A stretch of 64,000 bases of DNA from Roseburia hominis (GCA_021771815.1 JAETOE010000006.1:1-64000), one strand, 5' to 3'. Shown: positions 20,738 through 29,970, counted from the first letter of the stretch. Notes: generated by a model from the letters alone, not told the origin. Numbers and translations: made by a program.

Positions 20738-21220
20738 ATGGAAAAGATCATTAATGAATACGGGAAATTTCTTTTAGATGCTTTGGTCGTCGGGGTTCTG
20801 ATTGCCTTTCTATTCGCAAATGTGACGGATGCAGATGGGAACAAGGGCATCATCAAGATTGTCGGAGCACATCTTACGACCTGGGATACGGATTACGAGA
20901 CATATACGGATTATGAGACATATGCGGTAGAAAGTGACTGTCTGCCGCCGGTCATAAGCTATACGGGCGCCGGCACGATGCAGACTGGCGTGAATAAGCT
21001 TACAGATTATATTAACGCGAAAGCGTGGGATGGCACAGAGCTGGCGTTGGATGTACTTAGTGTAAAAAGGCGGTCTGGCGTGGAATTGGCGGGCTGCTAT
21101 AACGCGGATGCGGCAGAAATCAGCTTTGACCGCCCAGGAATCTATGAAATTCGGGTAGCGGCGACGGATGCGTGGAATCGGAAAGTCGTGTGTGATGTAC
21201 AGATACCGGTGAGCAGATAG
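20738..21220 (+). CDS. TM-anchored cassette protein
   Basis: MEKIINEYGKFLLDALVVGVLIAFLF...; paralog at 49005. Confidence 0.6.
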   Translation: MEKIINEYGKFLLDALVVGVLIAFLFANVTDADGNKGIIKIVGAHLTTWDTDYETYTDYETYAVESDCLPPVISYTGAGTMQTGVNKLTDYINAKAWDGTELALDVLSVKRRSGVELAGCYNADAAEISFDRPGIYEIRVAATDAWNRKVVCDVQIPVSR

Positions 21221-21233
21221 GTGGTGGCAGAAG

Positions 21234-21800
21234 ATGAAAAATGCGGTAATGGTGATTGTGAGCGCGCTTATTGGTGTGCTGACATTGGCAATCGTAATGA
21301 CAGTAGGAGGAAGGACAAACCGGAGCATGGAGATTAAGAGCAATCTGCCATCGGCTGTTGAGGAGACGGTGGAACTTTTGGCAAATAAGAAATATACGAT
21401 TAATGACCGTAATGCGTATATAGCGGACATGGCGGAAGGATTGACGAAAACACTGGATACGGATTCGGATATTCGTATTGAGGTGTTGAAGGTAGACAAG
21501 GAGAGGGCAATGCTGTCCGTGCGGGTGACAGAAACATTTGAACACCCGAATGGAAGGGAAGGCACAACGGAGTGCGAGCGTACCGTCATCTTAAATAAAA
21601 TCGACGAGCCGGAACCCGGGAGCTATACAGTAAGGTTTTATGTAGGGGATGTGCTGTATAAATCATGTGCCGTGCTAGAAGGGGATCTGATCAGTGCGCC
21701 GGTGACTCCGCAGGGCGTAGCCGGATGGAAGGATGAAAATGGATATCTTGCAGACTTTTCGCAGCCTGTGACACAGGATTTGACGTATTATGCATATTAA
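21234..21800 (+). CDS. TM-anchored protein with C-terminal InlB-like repeat
   Basis: 'YTVRFYVGDVLYKSCAVLEGDLISAPVTPQGVAGWKDENGYLADFSQPVTQDLTYYAY'; paralog at 49579. Confidence 0.65.
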   Translation: MKNAVMVIVSALIGVLTLAIVMTVGGRTNRSMEIKSNLPSAVEETVELLANKKYTINDRNAYIADMAEGLTKTLDTDSDIRIEVLKVDKERAMLSVRVTETFEHPNGREGTTECERTVILNKIDEPEPGSYTVRFYVGDVLYKSCAVLEGDLISAPVTPQGVAGWKDENGYLADFSQPVTQDLTYYAY

Positions 21801-21890
21801 AGAAATTGACTGGATCGTAGAGCAGGATTGACAGTAATCATAGCACCTTGACAACTAAATATCGGAAGACAGAGAGAACGGAGGCGTGAT

Positions 21891-22562
21891 ATGAAACGAT
21901 GTGCAGGCGGAGCAATGGTGCTGCCGTTATTTTTCCTCTTTTATCTTATTTTTTGTGATATATTATATGCATTACTATTATATGCATATGGAGGAAACAG
22001 TATGGAAGACGCAACAGTTGTATTTTCATGGGCAGCATCAGCAATAGGAATTTTAGGATTTCTGTCAGTTGTAATTCAGCAGATTTTGTTTTACAAGCGG
22101 GATTCGAAGACAATGGATCGCATTGAGAACGGTGTTTCTTCGGGTCATGATAAGCTGGAACGGAGGATGGAGCATGAACATGAAGAGATTGCAAATCATC
22201 TGGAAAGCAGAAACGAAGGATTGCAGGAACTTGTAAGTGAAGGCAATGATAAAATACTATCAGCAATCACAGACGTAGATAAGCGGTTGATTCAGGAATT
22301 TACAGAGCAGAAAGCAAAACAGACATATTTGCAGGGAAATGAGAGTGCAATATTGAAAAGCATTGATAATCTAAAATCATTTGCTGACATTATGACGAAC
22401 CTTCGGATGGAAAATATGCAACTGAAGGAGCAGAACCAAAGGCTGGTGATCCAGAATGAGCATCTGCAGGAGAAGGTAGAGAAGTTAGAAAACAATCAAA
22501 GCAGGCAGCGAGACATCAGACAGCAGAGAGGATTAGATAGAGGTGAGGAACCGGAAATGTAG
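21891..22562 (+). CDS. TM plus coiled-coil protein (tandem paralog 1)
   Basis: Two TMs then 'QILFYKRDSKTMDRIENGVSSGHDKLERRMEHEHEEIANHL...' coiled coil. Confidence 0.5.
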   Translation: MKRCAGGAMVLPLFFLFYLIFCDILYALLLYAYGGNSMEDATVVFSWAASAIGILGFLSVVIQQILFYKRDSKTMDRIENGVSSGHDKLERRMEHEHEEIANHLESRNEGLQELVSEGNDKILSAITDVDKRLIQEFTEQKAKQTYLQGNESAILKSIDNLKSFADIMTNLRMENMQLKEQNQRLVIQNEHLQEKVEKLENNQSRQRDIRQQRGLDRGEEPEM

Positions 22563-22606
22563 AAAAGAAGATAAACTTTGAACTGGTGCAGCGAAGGGAG
22601 GATGGC

Positions 22607-23182
22607 ATGTCAGAGTCAAGAAGAGACAGGCGCTGGATTTTGAATATCTGGGTTGTAATTGCCGCTGTAAGTATGATATTGTTTATCTGTAGTTATTATC
22701 AATACAGAGGGGAAAGTCAAATTACCATGTCAGAAAAGGTTATTTTATTACTAACAGCAGTAGCATCCTTTTTCAGTTTGCTTGCAACGGTTCTTAGTCA
22801 GATACTTTATTACCGGAAAGATTCCCGGACAATGGATGAGATTAAGTCGGGGGTATCGAGTGGAAATGCAAAATTGTGTGATAGACTGGATACGGAAGAA
22901 AAGTCTCTGGCAGCGGACCATAAGGACATTAGAGATATTGCGAGGGATATCCGGTTATACCAGGAGCAGGAACTGGAACTACAGAAAAGTATCCGAAACA
23001 CTGTGCCGGATGCTGGAATGCTTAAGGATGGCATTGAGAAGATCTGCATGGAGAATGCACAGCTTAGGACGGAGATGGCAGGGTTAAAGCAGGAAATGGT
23101 TAAGCTTCAGGAACGGAACAAGAAATTAGTGAAACAGATGCAGCGACAGCAATATCATTCCCAGGATTTGGAAATGGAATGA
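22607..23182 (+). CDS. TM plus coiled-coil protein (tandem paralog 2)
   Basis: 'QILYYRKDSRTMDEIKSGVSSGNAKLCDRLDTEEKS...' matches upstream ORF. Confidence 0.5.
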   Translation: MSESRRDRRWILNIWVVIAAVSMILFICSYYQYRGESQITMSEKVILLLTAVASFFSLLATVLSQILYYRKDSRTMDEIKSGVSSGNAKLCDRLDTEEKSLAADHKDIRDIARDIRLYQEQELELQKSIRNTVPDAGMLKDGIEKICMENAQLRTEMAGLKQEMVKLQERNKKLVKQMQRQQYHSQDLEME

Positions 23183-23238
23183 GAAGTACTGGAGTTGACG
23201 GGAAATTGTAGAATTGAAAAAGAGAATAAGAAATATAA

Positions 23239-23272
23239 AAAACTGTCTTCTGATATTTGGAGACAGTTTTTT
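23239..23272 (+). terminator. Intrinsic terminator
   Basis: AAAACTGTCTTC...GGAGACAGTTTTTTT. Confidence 0.75.
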
Positions 23273-23420
23273 TGCTAAATAAGAGATGCGGTATTAATTG
23301 AATGATGAATTGTTGTTCCTGCCAGAAGATGTTATAATGATGGCAGGGAAATCAAAGCGAGGCGGCTTACCCTCTTTAGGGAGGGAAAAACCCTCCCAAC
23401 GAAAGAAAGGAGGGTTGCCA

Positions 23421-23513
23421 ATGGTTACATATGCGGAGCTAATCCAATTTTGTATACTCATTGTTGCCCTTGTCGGTCTGTGTTATCAGATTTTCAAGGA
23501 CAAAAGAAAGTAG
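23421..23513 (+). CDS. 30-aa holin-like type I toxin candidate (TxpA/Bsr-like family)
   Basis: RBS AAAGGAGGGTTGCC, MVTYAELIQFCILIVALVGLCYQIFKDKRK: one TM plus basic tail. Confidence 0.7.
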   Translation: MVTYAELIQFCILIVALVGLCYQIFKDKRK

Positions 23514-23623
23514 CCGCCACATCTCGCACATGTGACGGCTTGAAAAATTAAGCTGTAAACATTGTCCGGGTAAGCCGCTTCCGGTTTCCCTTCTGTATTT
23601 TTACTATAGCACTTCCGGAAATA

Positions 23624-23845
23624 TCAGTCAATCTTTTCATCAGGGGTATACTCTAATAAATCTCCGGGCTGGCAATTTAGCACACCGCAGATTTTGTTGA
23701 TGATTTCCAATGATACATATTCGTTTTTAGAAAATTTGGCAATCGTACTTGGAGAGGCATTGATTTGTCTACGTAGTTCCTCCTTGCCGATGCCTTGTCG
23801 GTTCATTAAATCCAGCATTTTGTAATAGTTGATAGCCATGTTCAT
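23624..23845 (-). CDS. XRE-family HTH regulator
   Basis: 'SPSTIAKFSKNEYVSLEIINKICGVLNCQPGDLLEY'. Confidence 0.8.
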   Translation of the reverse strand: MNMAINYYKMLDLMNRQGIGKEELRRQINASPSTIAKFSKNEYVSLEIINKICGVLNCQPGDLLEYTPDEKID

Positions 23846-23992
23846 ACCTCTTTTTTCTTAGTGTAACATGTTTATTTGAAAAAAACAATAAAAATCTATA
23901 GATTTACATAGATTATTATTGAAAGGTGGATATAACTGTGATAATATATAGAAAAGCGAAGATTAATACATGAAAATGGAGAGGAATATGAT

Positions 23993-24295
23993 ATGTTTTT
24001 GCGATATATGAATTGCAGTAAAAGTATTAATTTAGATAATTTTGATGAGGTGTGTCTAATAGAGCCACATAAAAAGGAACGTATGTATAGCGTAGTGGCG
24101 ATAAGATACATGCCTCAATATAAGTTGAAAGGGCATATAACTCGTTTTGGTAATGACAATATTAAGCTTAATGCTTCTGGAAATGCGACTCTTGTAATAA
24201 AACAATTTGAGTTCAAAGATGAAGCAAAAGCATTTTATGATAAGCTACAGTATCACTGGATTAACAAAATATCCGAAATATTTGAAGTATTTTAA
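23993..24295 (+). CDS. Hypothetical protein
   Basis: Intact ORF with RBS. Confidence 0.4.
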   Translation: MFLRYMNCSKSINLDNFDEVCLIEPHKKERMYSVVAIRYMPQYKLKGHITRFGNDNIKLNASGNATLVIKQFEFKDEAKAFYDKLQYHWINKISEIFEVF

Positions 24296-24321
24296 ATTAG
24301 TATTTAGCAGAGGTAGAGACT

Positions 24322-24594
24322 ATGAGCAAGAATAAATGTCCTACATGTCCTGAGTGTGGCAGTCCATTAATTTTATCAGTGGACACAACGGGGGTATGGA
24401 GCAGAAAGATTAAAAAGGATGGGAATTTGCATAAAGTAATCAATATGTCTACTGGACATCCTAACGGAGCATCTTTCCTTGAATGTAGTAAACATGGATG
24501 TAGCTTTTCATATGACACAGAACACGCATCACATGATGAGCCTATTCCAGAACTGGACGAATGGATAGAAGAGCATAGAAAAGAACTTTGGTAA
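24322..24594 (+). CDS. Zinc-ribbon hypothetical protein
   Basis: 'CPTCPECGSPLILSV'. Confidence 0.5.
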   Translation: MSKNKCPTCPECGSPLILSVDTTGVWSRKIKKDGNLHKVINMSTGHPNGASFLECSKHGCSFSYDTEHASHDEPIPELDEWIEEHRKELW

Positions 24595-24816
24595 ACTGAA
24601 ATTTATAGAATGCATGTGAAATAAATGTTTAATATAAACTACAAAAAGGATAATATTTATTGAAGAAACTGGGAGAAAATGGTATAATTCAACCAGTGCT
24701 ACCAGAAACGGTAGGCGGTTAGCCCTCGACAGAGGGACTGGACCCTCTGATTACATAAACCGCTCTTTGCAGATGATAAGTCGGAAGAAATCGTACGTAA
24801 GAGGAGGGGATGCTGA

Positions 24817-24915
24817 ATGATAACGTTAAGCGAATTGATACAATTCACTGGCTTATTAATAAGCGTTGCCACTTTGTTTTATGCGCTTGGCAGAAACAAC
24901 GGCAAAAGAAAATAA
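24817..24915 (+). CDS. 32-aa holin-like type I toxin candidate
   Basis: MITLSELIQFTGLLISVATLFYALGRNNGKRK; GAGGAGGGG RBS; same architecture as 23421..23513. Confidence 0.65.
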   Translation: MITLSELIQFTGLLISVATLFYALGRNNGKRK

Positions 24916-25200
24916 CCGCCCAGGCTCCAATCTGATGCGGTTACTTTCAAAGTAACATATAAATTTAGTTGGGCTAACCGTCTATCGGTAGCACTTCTAT
25001 AACCATATAGTAGCAGTTCCAGGTTGTTTCGTCAAGATTTATCCCCAAAACCTTCCCCAAGGCAACTATGTGTCCGAAAAATTGGACATATGAGATGATA
25101 CATGTACAGAAAATTGGACACATAATGTGGTAAAATCAAGAAAAGAAAACCATGACATTTTGTCAATCATATTTGTAAAAGGATAGGAGAGAGAAAGATT

Positions 25201-26685
25201 ATGAAAAAGAGAGAAGTATTAGCAACATTAACAGTGATGACAGCACTTGGAATGAGTGCCTGCGGAGCAAAGGAACTGGAACTTACGGCGAATCAGGTCG
25301 AGGTAGAGCTTGGCAGTGAGTTGGACATGACGGTGGCAAGTTATGTAGCGGATGCAGATGTAGCCGAGGAAGCAGTGATTGACTTTTCAGCAGTAGACAT
25401 GACGAAGACGGGTACATACAGCGCGACCGTGACGTACAAGGATCAGACGGCAGGGTTTGATGTAAATGTAATCGACACGACAGCACCGGAGGTAACCATT
25501 GCAGACAAGGTCGTTGTGGCAGCGGGTGAGCCGCTTTATGCAGAGGATGTAATCACAAGTGTTACGGAACTTAGCGGAGAAGTGGAAGTGGCATTTTCCG
25601 AGCCGGAAACATCGGCAGATGAAGCATCGGCGGACGCAGGCGAAGAATCAGTTGAGGAAACAGAGGTTGTAGAGAATACCGAGATGGCAGATGAGCCAAC
25701 CGAGGAAGTAGAAAATGCGGAAACTGTTGAAGAGGAAGAGACAGAAAGCGCCGTGGATTCTGTAGAGTCGACGGAGGCAGCAGAGCTGGAGGCTGAGTTT
25801 ATTCTTGACGATGTACTTTGCAGCAATGCGTATGTAATCTACCCTGAGACAGGCGAATATGACAATACGCTTACCGTAACGGACGCATCCGGCAACAGCA
25901 CGGATGTGACAGTGCATATCGTTGTCGGTGATGCACCGGAAATCGAGGGTGTAGAGGATATGACAGTAACAGTCGGGACGGAAGTAGATGACATTGATTT
26001 TCTGGACGGCGTGACCGCAAAGGACAGCAGCGGAAATGATATCACGGCGAATATCGTATGTGCTTCTGTGACAGTTGACCTTACGACCGTAGGCGAGTAT
26101 GAGGTCACTTATACGGTAACGGATAAAGATGGTTTTACCACGACACAGACGGCAACAGTGACCGTTGAGGAGAAGAGCGGGAAGAAGTCTGACAGCAAGA
26201 AAAGCGATTCCGACAAGGCGAACGATTCAAAGACGGATTCGGCTAAGAAGAACGACAGCGGTTCTTCCAGTAGTTCTTCTAATTCTTCCAACAGCAGCAA
26301 TGCAGCGTCTAACGGAGCATCTGGTGGAAATGGTGTATCTAGTGGAAACAGCAGCCAGACATCCGGTGACAGCGGAAATAATAGCAACAGTGGAAACAGC
26401 GGAAACAGCAATCAGGCATCCGGTGGTAGCAGCGCATCTGGTGATTCCGGCAATTCTGGAAATACAAGTACATCGAGCACGCCGAGCACGGATAACAGCG
26501 GAAGTACAAGTACGCCAAGTACTCCTGCGCCAGAGACGCCGAGCACGCCAAGTGCAGATACAGGAAGCAGTTCCGGTGGAGAAATGGAGATGCCGGATGG
26601 AGTTGAAATTACTCCATGGGATCCTGATGCGGCAGCTGGATCAAAGGATGATGAGTTAGGTGGATCGGGAGCATATTGGGAATAA
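25201..26685 (+). CDS. Lipoprotein with Ig-like domains and Ser/Asn/Gly-rich stalk
   Basis: Lipobox 'LGMSACGA'; Ig-like 'VDLTTVGEYEVTYTVTDKDGF'; paralog at 50254. Confidence 0.75.
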   Translation: MKKREVLATLTVMTALGMSACGAKELELTANQVEVELGSELDMTVASYVADADVAEEAVIDFSAVDMTKTGTYSATVTYKDQTAGFDVNVIDTTAPEVTIADKVVVAAGEPLYAEDVITSVTELSGEVEVAFSEPETSADEASADAGEESVEETEVVENTEMADEPTEEVENAETVEEEETESAVDSVESTEAAELEAEFILDDVLCSNAYVIYPETGEYDNTLTVTDASGNSTDVTVHIVVGDAPEIEGVEDMTVTVGTEVDDIDFLDGVTAKDSSGNDITANIVCASVTVDLTTVGEYEVTYTVTDKDGFTTTQTATVTVEEKSGKKSDSKKSDSDKANDSKTDSAKKNDSGSSSSSSNSSNSSNAASNGASGGNGVSSGNSSQTSGDSGNNSNSGNSGNSNQASGGSSASGDSGNSGNTSTSSTPSTDNSGSTSTPSTPAPETPSTPSADTGSSSGGEMEMPDGVEITPWDPDAAAGSKDDELGGSGAYWE

Positions 26686-26702
26686 AAAAGAGGAGGAAAC
26701 AG

Positions 26703-29700
26703 ATGATTCGAAAGAAAAAATTGAATATGATGCAAAGAATGCTTGCTATAATCGTTATCTTTGTTGTAGGTATTTTAACAAATTTACCATTACAGGCAGA
26801 TGCGATGACAACAGGACAGGAGCAGGATTATTGGTTGTTGGATTCTATTGTAGGACGCTATAACCTGAATTATACAGGTAATACCAATGCATTTTCAAAG
26901 GCTATGGCAGGAATTGACCAGGTGTACACGGACGTTCCTAATTGGGGAAACAGTTCTTCAGCGACACTTACAAAGACAAATGGTGCAAGCAGCATTAGAC
27001 ATGCGTTTTTGGTATGGGAAGTTTTTGATGGTGCAAGTAATCCAACAAATAGTGTTTACATGAAAACACCAGTTGGTAGGTATTATGAAGTTGCACCAAA
27101 TTATGTAGTTAATGACTGGCGTACAGCAGCAGACAATCCTCCTTCATGGGCTTATAAGACGATGTACTGTATGGCAGCGGATGTGACATCATATGTACAG
27201 GACGCAGGTTATGGTACATATTCAGTCTGCAATATTCCATACAAGGCATCTTCTGGAGGAGAATCCTCTGCATCGTGGCAGTTAGTTGTAGTTGAAGAAG
27301 GAGAGAATTTCCCAGTTCGCGTAGTAAGCTTGTCAATGGGAGCAAGGTTTAAGATGGGGACAACTCCATCAAGTACGAATGGAGGAAATTTTAGTTCGGT
27401 AATACCGCTTAACAATGGTCTGAAATCAAAATCTTCCGGTGTTGCTACGGGTCAGATTATCTTTGGTGCGTCCAATGCGGACGTAGAGCGGCGCATGCCG
27501 ATGACGTCTTACATGACGACCTATAACGGAGGGGATGCACTGCGCACGGTATCAGCCAATACGACATATCAGGCGGCGCTGTATCGAAATGGTGCGGTTA
27601 TGAACGACCGGGATTACCTCAACGGAGGTTGTATCCGCGTGGATCTGTCGGACATTAGTGATATTGGAAACAATGCAAATAGCTTGAAATTGGAAGTACG
27701 GCAGGATTCATGGACAACGTTCTTTATGCTGGGATATTCTATGGACATCGCTTTCCCCGATTTTATAGCCAACCAGACAACGACCGTGAACAGCTCCGAG
27801 AGTGTTACAGTAAAAGGAGATATCAAGAATGTATCTACGCAGGCAAATACCGGCATCTATGACGGCGAACTTGTCGTAAACATTGACCCGGGGCTTACGG
27901 TTAAGAGTGCAACAGCAATCGTGGACGGAAATAAGAGCATTACGGGAGTGGTTTTAGGAAATACAGTTACATTCTCTGGCGAAGCGATCAAGAACATCAT
28001 GAAAGGGAATACGATCACCTACACAGTGGAGTGTACGCCAAACGGCACGGGAACAGGACGTTATGATAACAGCGATTCGTTTTCCGGGAAGCTTCGGGCA
28101 GATGGAGTCGATACGAGATATTGGATTAATGACGCATGTACATCCTCATCCTACGCACTTGCAAAATATAAGGTGACGGTCAATAAGGGAACCGGAATCA
28201 AGAACGTCTCCGGCGGCGGGGAATATACCTACGGTCAGAAGGTGACGATCAACGCAGAAGTGTTGCCGGGCTATCATTGGAAGGACTGGACAGGCGATCT
28301 CAATACGCAGATCCAGAAATATTCGTTTGACATGCCAGCAAAGGATATTACAGTTACAGCAAACGCAGAAGCGAATACCTATACGATTCATTTTGATCCG
28401 AATGACGGAACAGAAGTGACGCCGATCCCGGATATGACCGTTCGCTACGATGAGGAGTTTACCTTGCCGGATGCGGCAGATGTGTATATCAGGTACACGC
28501 TTGACGGAGTGAATGTGACCCAGAATATCCTGGACGGCACGATCGTTCTGGATGAAAACGGGGCAGTCATGATGATGCTTGATGAAGAAACAGGAACTAT
28601 GACGACGCCGGACGGCGCGACCGTCAGTGAAGACGGCATCATTACAAAGACCAATGCAGACGGTAGTACGACCGTGACTTATCCGGACGGGAATGTAGTA
28701 ACAGTCAGCCCGGAGGGAGTGAAGACGGAGATTGGTGAAGACGGAAGCAAGAAAGTCACCTATCCGGATGGAAATGTGGTACGTGTAAATCCGGACGGAA
28801 CAACTGTACCATCTGACGGTGCAGTGCCGGAAGCGACCGGAACGACCGGAGTAACCGGTGCAGATGAATCGACAGACGGTACAAGAACCGGAACAGCCGG
28901 AGACGATGCAGGGAGCAGCGAATCGACAGAGACGACAGAGAACACCGAAACAACAGAAAGTACGGAAAAGACCGCATCCGTGGAGCGTAACACAGTGAGC
29001 AGAGTTGCAACAGCGGCGGATGGAACAGGAGGCGGCACGGATGCCGGAACAAATGCGGCGGATGTGACGTCGGCACAGGCGGATTTGGTCGATGAAATGG
29101 ATGCAGAGCCGCAGCCGGACAAGAAAGCCTATGCCTCTGTATTCCTGGGATGGTCGTCAGAGGAAGAGAAGGATGTTTACGGCGCGCAGTGGCAGGCGGG
29201 TGAAACCCTTAAGGTTTCGGAGCTTATGGATTATCTCGGACTGACCGATACGAACGGAGCGACGGCAACGCTCTACGCTGCATGGGATGACTGTCCGTGG
29301 ATTGTGGCAGAAAACCTCTATTATACACTCACGCAGGCACAGAGCGGCTTTATTACGCAGGATGAGATATTGAGCCACGCGACGGCGTATGACCGTGAGG
29401 ACGGCAGCCCGATCGCGCCAGGTGTGCATGAGGATGGGACGTCCTTTACGATACCGGATTATTCCCCGACTGATTTTACACAGTTCCAGCATGAGGGAAG
29501 CTGCACCGAGAATCTGACGGTGGTTGACAGTGTGGGAAACACTTATTGGAAGCAGATTACGGTATACATTGTTGATACGACTCCGGTGGCGGTGAAACCG
29601 GAGGGAACGACCCGGTTTATCAATGAATACTATTACAATCAGCCCTACGAGAACGGAGGACTTGAGGACAACAGCATTTGGAAAACGGATCCTGAATACG

Positions 29701-29885
29701 CAGCCGTGCTGCAGCAAGCGTTTGATAATTTAAAGAACGATACGCCGGAGGAGACATACTATTTCACGCATGAAGAGATCCTTGAAATGAAGCAGTTCAT
29801 TGATGAAAATGGATTTGGCAATACGCAGAGTGAGGATGCACTGAATCGGTTCTATGATCAGTTTATGGCACCGAATTTAGAGTAG
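26703..29885 (+). CDS. Large secreted protein with InlB-like repeat (adhesin/pilus-tip candidate)
   Basis: Signal peptide; 'KVTVNKGTGIKNVSGGGEYTYGQKVTINAEVLPGYHWKDWTG'; RBS AGAGGAGG before 26703; paralog at 51667. Confidence 0.75.
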   Translation: MIRKKKLNMMQRMLAIIVIFVVGILTNLPLQADAMTTGQEQDYWLLDSIVGRYNLNYTGNTNAFSKAMAGIDQVYTDVPNWGNSSSATLTKTNGASSIRHAFLVWEVFDGASNPTNSVYMKTPVGRYYEVAPNYVVNDWRTAADNPPSWAYKTMYCMAADVTSYVQDAGYGTYSVCNIPYKASSGGESSASWQLVVVEEGENFPVRVVSLSMGARFKMGTTPSSTNGGNFSSVIPLNNGLKSKSSGVATGQIIFGASNADVERRMPMTSYMTTYNGGDALRTVSANTTYQAALYRNGAVMNDRDYLNGGCIRVDLSDISDIGNNANSLKLEVRQDSWTTFFMLGYSMDIAFPDFIANQTTTVNSSESVTVKGDIKNVSTQANTGIYDGELVVNIDPGLTVKSATAIVDGNKSITGVVLGNTVTFSGEAIKNIMKGNTITYTVECTPNGTGTGRYDNSDSFSGKLRADGVDTRYWINDACTSSSYALAKYKVTVNKGTGIKNVSGGGEYTYGQKVTINAEVLPGYHWKDWTGDLNTQIQKYSFDMPAKDITVTANAEANTYTIHFDPNDGTEVTPIPDMTVRYDEEFTLPDAADVYIRYTLDGVNVTQNILDGTIVLDENGAVMMMLDEETGTMTTPDGATVSEDGIITKTNADGSTTVTYPDGNVVTVSPEGVKTEIGEDGSKKVTYPDGNVVRVNPDGTTVPSDGAVPEATGTTGVTGADESTDGTRTGTAGDDAGSSESTETTENTETTESTEKTASVERNTVSRVATAADGTGGGTDAGTNAADVTSAQADLVDEMDAEPQPDKKAYASVFLGWSSEEEKDVYGAQWQAGETLKVSELMDYLGLTDTNGATATLYAAWDDCPWIVAENLYYTLTQAQSGFITQDEILSHATAYDREDGSPIAPGVHEDGTSFTIPDYSPTDFTQFQHEGSCTENLTVVDSVGNTYWKQITVYIVDTTPVAVKPEGTTRFINEYYYNQPYENGGLEDNSIWKTDPEYAAVLQQAFDNLKNDTPEETYYFTHEEILEMKQFIDENGFGNTQSEDALNRFYDQFMAPNLE

Positions 29886-29920
29886 CAATACATGTAATAA
29901 ATAGAATTGTAAGAATAAAA

Positions 29921-29970
29921 AAGGAAAAGCAATCATCTAAGCTGGGAACTTCGGTTGAATGCTTTTCCTG
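29921..29970 (+). terminator. Inverted repeat downstream of the large protein, possible terminator
   Basis: AGGAAAAGCA...TGCTTTTCCT. Confidence 0.45.

Noticed and set aside
23624-23650. CTGATGA on the minus strand as a possible third hammerhead
   Set aside because: Lies within the XRE coding sequence (…TPDEKID); no GAAA/stem III arrangement nearby.
26230-26560. Repetitive AGCGGAAA/ACAGCAGC-type DNA that might suggest a CRISPR or satellite
   Set aside because: Irregular codon-level repetition encoding a Ser/Asn/Gly stalk; no regular repeat-spacer structure.
25283-29076. Many minus-strand ORFs under the lipoprotein and giant protein genes
   Set aside because: Shadow ORFs caused by repetitive low-complexity coding sequence; no RBS and no recognisable domains.
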